From positions 1 to 25,504 of the forward strand of contig CAXNAD020000187.1 of NCBI GenBank assembly GCA_964200185.2: 25,504 bases of DNA, read 5' to 3'. A model generated the notes under the pieces. That model did no database searches. It worked only from the letters and a program-made list of their open reading frames with translations, and was not told the DNA's origin. Both the position numbers and the translations under genes were made by a program. This document shows positions 1-8,388 of this stretch, piece after piece; the first letter of the stretch is position 1, and every line of letters begins with the position of its first letter. This DNA comes from Choristocarpus tenellus KU-1152 (taxonomy: Eukaryota; Phaeophyceae).

Positions 1-62
1 GTGGTATTCGCGCCAGGGGCAATAGGGGAATAGGACAAAGCCTGTGTTCCAGAACTCATGGG
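1..62 (+). CDS. Possible 3' end of an exon cut by the left edge
   Basis: One frame (bases 3-62) is open for 20 codons and ends exactly at a strong donor, GTAAGT, at 63-68, on a codon boundary. The short peptide matches nothing I recognise. It could be the last part of an upstream exon, either of the gene that starts near 636 or of a neighbouring gene, or simply a chance open frame. The only support is the donor and the lack of stops over a short distance. Confidence 0.15.
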
Positions 63-68
63 GTAAGT

Positions 69-635
69 CTTTGTGAGAAGATATATCATGATCAAGGATC
101 AAGTAACAATTGATTTTTTTAATATTCGCAGTACATGTTCTTAGATAGTGCTCCTGATACACTATAGACACTACCGGTGGATTATGTAACAGGACGGAGA
201 GCCATTGACATATATCATATCTCCTGACTCAACCTCGTGTCCATTAATTTCTGTGTTACACTTGCCATACTTCCTCAGTCGAGCAAAGAAGTGATGCATA
301 GCAAATTAGTTGGACGATTGCAAACCCAAGAGGAAAGGTAATGATAGTGTAGGCTTGTCTCACACACCTATTCAGTGCGCGAAATCGAGACCATAAGCCC
401 CAGTCACCCAGAATTCTTCCGCCCACAAACTCAGATACTCCATAAACTCTCACTTCATCATTTGCCTCTTCTCCTGGATATAGGAGAGGATATTAAGGAG
501 GGAATACGATACTACCCTGAACTACATATCGCTGTATCTACCTACCCCCTTCCCTACATATCCTGTGCCTTGAAGAGGAAAAGAACGAGTCTCTTTCTGT
601 GCTGTTCTCCAGCCAAAAGTTTTTCCGTGCTGGAA
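69..635. other. Noncoding upstream region
   Basis: No recognisable protein fragment was found. A plus-strand frame is open from about 375 into the proposed start exon at 636, but its sequence looks random (many Ser, Leu and Cys, no domain). It probably contains the 5' untranslated region and promoter of the following gene. No convincing TATA box or other defined element was identified. Confidence 0.3.
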
Positions 636-3600
636 ATGGAGGTGAGCGTGTCATCTGATAAACACACACATCCCTTTTTCAGACATTTGAAGATATAGGT
701 GAAGCAATTCCTTATGAGTGAGCGATCGTCAATTTCATTTTTCTCGTCTCGGAGTCATTCTGGTGTACAAGAGATGCCCTTTGTAATACAGGCTCCACGC
801 GAAACCATCCCATATCGTTGCCTCGAAAGTGTCACTGTCCCTGACCTAAACAGTTAGAATGTGTTTTTTCTTCATATCTCACACCAGTCAATGTCCCACC
901 TTCACAATGGGTTAATAACAGGACTTTGAAGCTGTACGTGCCCTGGAAGACGATATCAAGCAGCAGCAGCTCATACTCCAAGCGAAAGAGAACTTGCTGA
1001 TGTATCTGCATATTCACTTTGTGCGGAGATATCAGGACCAGTATGATGACTATCACTTTCAGCTCACTCAACAACCAAACGACCTGGACTCGTTGAATTT
1101 TCGGACATTTTGTGATAAGGAGCTCCTACAGCCTCGCACCTGCGGATCCGTGGACGAGTATCTGAGAGATGCACAAGAAGCTAAGCCAAAGTTGGAACGC
1201 ATTGTGGATTTTATTGCAGCGCGTGTGTCGGCTGATGTGGTTAAGGCTCCGCTGAAGACAAAAGAGAGCATTTTACGCAAGGCAAATATGCCTTGGGCGG
1301 GCGGCAACCTGCGCCTGGTCACAGATATGGCCAGGATTTCCGTCGTTTGTAAATCAGCGCAAGATCTGGGGCTTGTGGTGGACCTGGTGAACAGTACCGA
1401 GGTGAGTTTTTCCATAATTAAATAATTTTTCATAGGTCGACACTATCCTCTACCATAATGTTTAACAGAGGAGACTGAGGTATTATCTTCGCCCTCCTTC
1501 GCTATATTCTTAGGAGTTGCATGTGAAAAGAGTGAGCAGTGGATTCCGGTTCAGCTACACACCAGGAGGGTATCGGGATGTGAAAATGAACGTGGTCATC
1601 TCACAAGACCATGGTCCGGGGCACCTGTGCGAGGTCCAGCTACATCTGAAAGGTTTCTATGACCTCAAGGAAGAGTCACACAAAGTATATGAGTGGGCAA
1701 GAGAACTGAAGGTCACACATTCAATGGAGGCTTCTCATCTTTTCCGCAACTGGAGTAATGAGGTCACTGAGAAAATGATCCTTCTTGGGAAGGAGAACTG
1801 GTATGGACTGGGGAACACGTTGTCAGCAACACTGCACATGGCTGGAAGATACAAGGAATCAGTGGAGGAGTGGAAAAAGGTGTGGAAATTGAACTTGTCT
1901 TGTTACGAAATGCACAGTTTGGCTTGACTTAATGGTAACATGTGCTCCTGGTACCTTCTGTGCTCTTCCAGGTACACCAAACAAAACTTGATCAATGGGA
2001 GAAAGCCAAGACTTCAGGATCTGACATTCGAAGAGCTGTAATTGCTGTTGTAGAAACAGTCTGTAACATGGTTCCTTCAGTGATTGCACAAGTGAGGATG
2101 AAATGTTAGGTGTACAATATTGCTATGACAATGCATTCCTGCTTAGTCTTGACACTCATTGACATGTGTTACAAGTTTGAAAACAACAGCATTAGGTATG
2201 TTTTGAAATGTGTAATATTGTGAGGGATCTTTGGGTGGCAAACCGTGCTGAGTTGAGTTTTTCTGTAACAAATGACTTCATTCATGTTAAGAACAAATGG
2301 TAAGGTTTCATATATTTGTAATTTAAAGGCAAATAATTGGCCTACGGTGACTCAATTGTTTCACATGTAAAAATGTTTTTGCCAGACAACTTAGTTGTTT
2401 TCAGTGAATCTTCCATGCCATACCTCCTTTGTGTCAGTACGGACGAGGCTAGAGTCGACCTCCATAGATCTGATGAAGTACAGTTTTGCTTCATACGATC
2501 TATTGATCAAAGCTTGTAATCATCAGCCCTGCGGAAATACATTCTCATGTAGAGATATATAGCGATGACTTCTGACCAAACTTCCAAACCTAGGCATTAG
2601 AAAACTTAACCCACACGGAGATACATCTGATTATTGCTTAATACCTCCTACCCACACTATATATTCTTCTTTGAATACCCATCGCCAGTCCCCAGCAGAA
2701 ACTGTTGTGACCCTTCCAGGGTGTGTGCTGGAGGGATGATAATTGAAACTCCTTTACATCTAGTCTTCTAGGTATCAAATTTTATTTAAAAATAATTCCA
2801 TGGCATTATGAGGATTGATGATTGCGATGCCTTTGTATGTCCTTTCGACATACCCATTAAAGCTTGCTCTGGGCCTTCAAGGGTGTGGTTAGTGTTAAGG
2901 CTAATGTAGATAAGGTGAACGCCACTGCAAAGCCGACCTCTAAATTAAACCCATCAACCTTTTCAAGATAAAGTGCTCTAACATTTCGAGGTTTTTGTAG
3001 ATGATGTACTGTTCTTCCCCAGAGATTAAGATATCTTGCAATCAGGAAGAGATAGGCAAGAACGTTTTGAACAAAACAAAGTTAATGACCTGTTAATGAC
3101 CTGTGCCCTGATGCTACACGAGTTAAATGTACAGTTCACATAGTACAGTTTCTGTGGACAAGTAAAAGGTCTGAAGTAGATAGAATAGGTAGTGTTCCTT
3201 GGTCTGTTTTGTTGTAAAGCTTTGAAATCTGTATCTAGTTGTACATCACATAACGAGTTACCTCTTGAAAAAATATTGCACATTTTTTGTGTCACCAAAG
3301 ATGTTGACAGTAGATTGCTTGAAGTTGTCGTTGTGAAAAATAGTTCTCAGGTAGATGCGTTGTCCATGACAGCATGAATATTAGGGAGCGCATTAGTACA
3401 ATGCATATTTCCAAAAGAAGACGGACAGCCCTACATCAACACGATTGTATATTCCCCATCAACTATATGCAGTAGAATATATCTAACAATTATCACCAAT
3501 GCTCCAATTACAATTACGATCTACTAACATATCCCCAAACTTCCCCTTTTCTACATAGGGTAAATACGATGAAGCTGCTAAATTGGTCACTACTTCAACC

Positions 3601-4985
3601 AAGATGACAGATGAAGTTAGCATTGGAGAGAGACATCCTTTATCTGCAATGATGACTCAACGTCATGGAGAGATACTGCATGAAATGGTTTGTGAAACTA
3701 ATATTTATCATGCTGAGGTTTGACCTGACAATAGATGTAACGTTTGAACGACCTGACATAAAATAAACTTCCAGAAACTTACGGATGACATAGTTGGTCC
3801 ACTAACATAAAAGCTTAATCTCTTTGATTATGCAGGGGAAACACGGTGAAGCTGAGACCCTCCTACGTAAGGTGATCAGAATGGGTGAAGAAACGTTGGG
3901 ATCAAGTCACCCTAATGTGGCTGGCAGGAAGGGAAACTTGGCTTCGTTGCTTCAAGATCAGGTGAGAATGTGAATGGTTTGTAAATATTGTAAGTGTGGT
4001 TGAGGATGAGACACAAGAAGAGGGCATAACGATGAGATTTGCAGTAGGTGTATGGAGGCTGGGTGATGTACGTCTGCATTTGTGGAATGGTTGTAGTGTG
4101 TGGATATCCAGTGTGAAACAGGCGTGTGTTGAAAGAAGGATGAAAGTACCTGTATTTGGTGAGTCACTGAGTCTGATTTGTATGATGCACTGACATGTGT
4201 TGCTTTTTGGCTTTAATAATGCAGGGTAAATATGCCGAGGCGGAGAAACTGTTTCACGAGGTGATAAGGATTGTTGAAGAAACGTTGGGATCAAGTCACC
4301 CGCATGTGGCTACCGACAAGGGAAACTTGGCTTCGTTGCTTGAAGATCAGGTGAGAATGTGAATGGTTTGTATGTAAATATTGTAAGGGTGGTTGGGGAT
4401 GAGACACAAGAAGAGGGCATAACGATGAGATTTGCAGTGGGTGTATGGAGGCTGGGTGATGTATGTTTGCATTGGTTGAATGGTTGTAGTGTGTGGATAT
4501 CTAGTGTGAAACAGGCGTGTGTTGAAATAAGGATGAAAGTACCTGTATTTGGTGAGTCACTGAGTCTGATTTGTATGATGCACTGACATGTGTTGCTTTT
4601 TGGCTTTGATAATGCAGGGTAAATATGACGAGGCGGAGAAACTGTACCGTGAGGTGATAAGGATGGGTGAAGAAACATTGGGATCAAGTCACCCTAATGT
4701 TGCTGTTTGGATGAGAAACTTGACTGGTTTGCTTAAAGCTCAGGTGATAATGTGTATGGTTTGTATGTAAATATTGTAAGGGTGGTTGGGGATGAGACAC
4801 AAGAAGAGAGCATAACGATGAGATTTGCAGTAGGTGTATGGAGGCTTGCTGATGTACGTTTGCTTTAAAAGATGAGACTCATTATTTGGTGGATATTTTT
4901 AGATGTTGAAGGATGTTTACGTTATTAATGTCTACATTTAGTTTTCATTGTCTTTTTGGGCATACAGCAAGATGTCGAGAAATAA
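636..4985 (+). CDS. RelA/SpoT-like nucleotidyltransferase fused to kinesin-light-chain-type TPRs
   Basis: Proposed exons: 636-641, 922-1401, 1514-1879, 1972-2091, 3559-3687, 3836-3961, 4225-4350, 4618-4743, 4968-4985. All introns are phase 0 and the product is about 498 residues. Residues 1-30 are probably coiled coil. Residues 90-225 resemble the (p)ppGpp-synthetase fold: K114...S118-I-L-R-K122 fits the ATP-binding K...SIxRK motif, VTD137MARIS fits the metal-binding Asp strand, GGY182RD fits the substrate-stacking Tyr, and CE202VQLHL fits the EIQIRT Glu; H218 follows. The His of the usual GYxSxH and one upstream Arg are not seen, so activity is uncertain. Residues 325-493 are four TPR exons, the last three of exactly 42 codons with the KLC-type GKYxEAEKLY...LGSSHPNVA pattern. 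The start rests on ATGGAG before a GTGAGC donor in good Kozak context. The first and last exons (QDVEK-stop) are the least sure. TPRs imply a protein-binding role; substrate and partners are unknown. Confidence 0.7.
2092..3558 (+). other. Large intron of the RelA/SpoT-TPR gene
   Basis: This 1.47-kb interval separates exon 4, which ends with a Gln codon before GTGAGG, from the first TPR exon after ACATAG. No further TPR exon was found in it. It holds a small direct repeat, an 11-base unit repeated twice at about 3080-3101. The short open frames have no protein-like composition. Confidence 0.6.
3836..4866 (+). repeat. Tandem array of TPR exon plus intron (about 390-bp unit, 2.6 copies)
   Basis: Three units start at 3836, 4225 and 4618. 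Each is a 126-base exon, phase 0 at both ends, followed by a closely related intron of about 265 bases. The third intron matches the others only for its first 120 bases and diverges near 4866. By eye the first two introns differ at about 10 of 263 positions plus a 4-base indel. Exons 4225 and 4618 differ at about 25 of 126 positions, nearly all changing the amino acid. Between exons 3836 and 4225 the differences lie mostly in the first 50 bases. This is recent unequal duplication with coding divergence superimposed. Confidence 0.9.
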
Positions 4986-5123
4986 AGACATGGAGGCATC
5001 GGAAGGTTAAGAGGTGATTGTTTTGGTCGGGGTGGTATGGAGGTGACCTTCTCGGCTACTGTTGATATTTTTGAGTGGTGGACTTGAAAGGAGATGGGGT
5101 GTGTGTACCTATATAGTGGAGCA

Positions 5124-5179
5124 CGTGACCTCAGGCACTATCTACTGTTGACACAAAGTAGATAGTGCCTGAGGTCACG
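5124..5179. repeat. Perfect 23-bp inverted repeat with 10-base loop
   Basis: The left arm, 5124-5146, begins CGTGACCTCAGGCACTATCT. The right arm, 5157-5179, is its exact reverse complement. The loop, 5147-5156, is GTTGACACAA. It lies about 140 bases past the proposed stop of the TPR gene. It could form a hairpin in a 3' untranslated or read-through transcript, or be the termini of a small foldback element. The sequence alone does not decide between these. Confidence 0.85.
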
Positions 5180-5376
5180 GAGTGAATTTGTATTATCACC
5201 TTGACATTTTGCTGTTGCAGGCTTTTGGATTGGTTGAAATGTTGCTTTTCTTTCCTGCTTGATGTAAAAAATTTCCCAAGTATAAATATTGTGTTATGTT
5301 TGAAGGTTGCGATAATCACATGCATGTGATGAATGAGTTAATGCTTTCTTCAATAGAAATTTGCTCTCAGGCTTAC

Positions 5377-5684
5377 CTTTGCCCTTTTCTTGCCACCAAG
5401 GAGAATGTTCTGAGACTTGAGATCTCCATGTACAATCTTATTGGCGTGTATGCACTTCATGCCTCTTACCACATCCAAGATTATCCTTTTCCTATCATCT
5501 GTAATAGACCCAGACTCCCAATACGATTCATTTTTGAGGAATGTTCTTAAGTTTTCACCTGGTAAAAATCTGTCACAATGACATGCTCCCATTTCCAATA
5601 ATCAACAATCATGAGGCAGATAAACGTAAGGAAGACTGAAAGTCAAAACTTCGGACCCTGAACAATCTCTACCTATACAACCCT
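5377..5684 (-). pseudogene. Kinase catalytic-loop exon fragment, paralogue of the exon at 17577
   Basis: Read on the minus strand from 5585 down to 5377, this encodes the hinge-to-catalytic-loop part of a TKL-like kinase: FLPGENLRTFL, then LDVVRGMKCIHA, then HGDLKSQNILL, ending at the same GTAAGC donor as its plus-strand paralogue at 17577-17783. Relative to that copy it lacks one base in the first codons (before FLPG), which breaks the reading frame, and it has one extra codon after the Leu-rich helix. Homology continues upstream through noncoding sequence to a pyrimidine-AG at 5683-5684. No N-lobe exon on the 5' side and no DFG exon on the 3' side was found nearby. It is best read as a partial inverted duplicate. 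A downstream acceptor (GTGACAG before 5569) could bypass the deletion, so an active gene is not ruled out. Confidence 0.75.
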
Positions 5685-6180
5685 AAAATGAAAAATCACA
5701 CATATAATGTACTCCAAAAAATGAACCAAGTATATGAAAAAGAGTGTTGATAAGAGACAAGAGATTATTGACTGGATTCATGGCGATGGACAGTTTTGGA
5801 GTTATACACCAGTAAGTTTGAGGCATTAGTGACTTACATAATAGCTAGTTCTCTCACCTCATAGTCTGTGAGTACTTTGGAGTGCAAAGAATATGTATGA
5901 AGTATTACACATATATGTACTTTCTTCGTGAATAGGTGATTTCAGGGAAAATAGACTCGAACGTTAGCAGGAAAAGACAAAAGTATTGGTATGGGTCGTT
6001 TATGTTCCGTTTTTTCGATCAGTTGATCCTGACAATAGTATGACTGCTCTGGAGTACTTAAATGAATAGTGCAGAAGATCGCACAACTGCTGCACTTTAG
6101 TACTGGCAATATATCCAATTTTGCTTTGCTCACGAATTCTGGATTATTCATATTTATTCTTTGTTTGCATTCCACTCATT
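5685..6180. other. Noncoding spacer
   Basis: This is AT-rich sequence between the kinase fragment and the C-rich block. I saw no coding exon, RNA gene or repeat in it on either strand. Any missing N-lobe exon of the minus-strand kinase would be expected here, but no VAxK-type sequence was visible. Confidence 0.4.
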
Positions 6181-6214
6181 CTACTCCTCCCCATTCTACC
6201 ACAACTTGTGACCA

Positions 6215-6380
6215 ACCAGTGCGAACCCCCTTCGCCACTGATTTTCTGTCACAGCCCATCTCCGATGACGAACCAGTGCCAACCCCACTTCGCCCCTGAT
6301 TTGCAGTCATCACCCCCCACATCTGATGACAAACCAGTGCGACCCCTTCGCCACTGATTTCCAGTCACCACCCCACCCTT
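6215..6380. repeat. Degenerate minisatellite, about 60-bp unit, three copies
   Basis: Three units begin ACCAGTGC at 6215, 6272 and 6333 (spacings 57 and 61). Each continues with a C-run, TTCGCC-like text and CTGATTT, followed by an A/C-rich stretch and a GATGAC-like end in the first two. The plus strand is strongly C-rich. The open frames crossing it (Pro/Thr-rich) follow from base composition, not from a gene. Confidence 0.75.
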
Positions 6381-6424
6381 CAACCCCACCCAACCCCACA
6401 CCACTTACCACTGCAACACATCAA

Positions 6425-6555
6425 TTCAACACCACTCCTCCCCACAACACGTTCCACCACTTTCCACTTCCCCACAACATTCAACATCACTCAACCCCCA
6501 AACACTTTTCACCACTTTCCGCTTCCCCACACCGGTCAACACCACTCCACAATCA
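6425..6555. repeat. C-rich minisatellite, 55-bp unit, about 2.4 copies
   Basis: Units begin TTCAAC or GTCAAC at 6425, 6480 and 6535, exactly 55 bases apart. Each contains a CACCACTTTCC core and a CTTCCCCACA end; the third is partial. The minus strand is G-rich, with several runs of three to five G. Confidence 0.75.
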
Positions 6556-6599
6556 TCCTAGAACACCCCTTCATCATCCACTTCATACTGTGCCTTTGA

Positions 6600-8280
6600 A
6601 CTAGAAGGCATCTACCTCGCCCGAACTGGACCTCCCCCCCTTACCCAGAAACCCAGTTGGCCATGAACAACCGAAAGGGTGGTGGGTGGGAGAGATTGCT
6701 CAGAAGTTGTCTTCTTCTAGCCCTGCTTGTCCTGTACTACTGACCTCAGGTTTTCCTTACGTTCTGACCATTCCTTCCTACCTCGTTCTTCCATCTACCA
6801 CCCATTTCTTTTAACTTCTCTCCTACCACTTCTGCCTCCTAGCCACTCCGTACTTTACCCTTTTTCCATCCTTCTTTGCTGTCTTTCTTATTCCATATTC
6901 AACCCACCCTTCCCTAAAGTCATTCTTACCAGAATTCTCCCGTCTGCAAAACTCAGATTACTTCATAAACTTCCATTGTTCATGTCCATTTTCAGAATGT
7001 GCATTCTATAGCTGAGAAAGGTTAGGTTAGGGTTAGTACTCCAGTAATTGATATAGACGTATCATCTTTAATTATGTGTTTGTTCAATACATAGATCTTC
7101 CCAACACATTTCCATCAATTTGGCAACACTTTTGAATGAACGATACCTATGATTCATACGAATCTTTACCCTATACACACAATCCAACAAGATTTCCTGA
7201 CCCAAGCTTTGACTAACAAACAATTTCCAAATATATGTGAGAGCCATCTTCCAAAGAAGGTGTACCATTAAGGTAACCTATCTTGAAGACTGATATTCAT
7301 ACGACATTTTTTTTTGCATGTTGAAGGTAACATCTGTTTGAAATAAATAGCGAATGGTATGACGGGACCTTACAAACCCCCCTCATTCGCTTTCCACTTA
7401 CTCTTCTTTCCTGAGTAATCGAATAATGGTTTACTCATGAATACTAAAATATAATTATCAAGGCAAATTATAATGCTTTTCCAAGACATCCCTACCTTCT
7501 TACCAGGAAAATACTTCCCGCCTCCCCCCTCCCCCCGTTCTCACAAGAGTCCCTACCTGGAGTCTGGCTCTTCTTGTCTCTCTCCTTATTCTACTCTTTC
7601 CCTTCTGCAAATACACATTTATGGTTATCGGACAAATATTTGGTTTGCTTGTCAAAAGGTCACCACATGGTTTACATATTCTCCATCATCATTTGTTTTG
7701 TGTTATGAATCATATTATATATATTGTGTTATGAAAAAATATATTGTTTTACATTATGATCAAGATATCCAATTCATAGACATACAAATGGAGAAGTAAT
7801 ATTCTCTTTATACGGCAATTTTCATTAATTTGTTTCTGGATCCCAAGATGATCTTCTGAGGGATTGCTTTTTTTTTGTCGTCTCTTTTCATTTTCTTGCC
7901 TCTTATGGGTCTTTCAGATTCCCTTTAGTCTAAGGAACCTATCGGATAGTTATTTGGTTTTTCCTCTCACACATCTCCAGAATGTCCGAGGGCTAAATAA
8001 TATAATTATACCTGGAGTACAGGGATCAGTTTGTATAGAATACCAAAAACGTCTACTCTCTATATACATGAAGTGTTTAGGGAGTTTGAAGAATTGAAAT
8101 ATTATTTTCCTGTACCATTTTTTCCGTCTTTCCCCTCAATCACGAATTTTTCACCATACCTACCAACTCACTCATCGATAGATGACGATAGATGATAGAT
8201 GATTATCACGTACCAAAGGGGTACAGTCAACAAGTAGATTCTACATAAATTGCATTTATTGGTGTCCTGGGGCGTGTGGT
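6600..8280. other. Noncoding region, pyrimidine-rich then AT-rich
   Basis: Bases 6720-7000 and 7480-7600 are strongly C/T-rich on the plus strand. At 7018-7036 there is a TTAGGG-type motif cluster, and at about 8175-8205 an imperfect GATAGATGAT microsatellite. A minus-strand open frame at 7068-7268 is discussed as a finding. Nothing else recognisable was seen. The 3' part should contain the promoter and 5' leader of the LRR-kinase gene. Confidence 0.4.
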
Positions 8281-8301
8281 TGTTCTTGTTCACAGGCGAT
8301 C

Positions 8302-8358
8302 ATGGAGACGGCGACTAGCAGGTTGGAATCATCTCAGAGGGCAGGTGGGTTGTTTTGA
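8302..8358 (+). other. Short upstream ORF or alternative first exon of the LRR-kinase gene
   Basis: An ATG at 8302, just after a good acceptor (TTGTTCACAG), opens an 18-codon frame that stops at 8358, 30 bases before the proposed main ATG at 8389. It is in a different frame from the main coding sequence. The GTGGGT at 8345 could be a donor, but the nearest acceptor would give an intron of only 25 bases and the wrong frame. It may act as an upstream ORF that lowers translation of the kinase, or be incidental. Confidence 0.3.
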
Positions 8359-8388
8359 TGGTGTTTCAGGTCATAGGTTGAGAAGAAA

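Noticed and set aside
1859-2089. Minus-strand frame opposite the TPR gene
   Set aside because: It is antisense to exons 3-4, whose plus-strand frame joins in phase and fits the gene.
3902-4687. Two nearly identical minus-strand frames of about 125-130 codons
   Set aside because: They are similar only because the TPR exon-intron unit is duplicated. The plus strand carries the recognised protein and splice sites.
6069-7011. Long Pro/Thr/His-rich plus-strand open frames
   Set aside because: They are by-products of C-rich minisatellites and pyrimidine bias, have no domain, and overlap in different frames.
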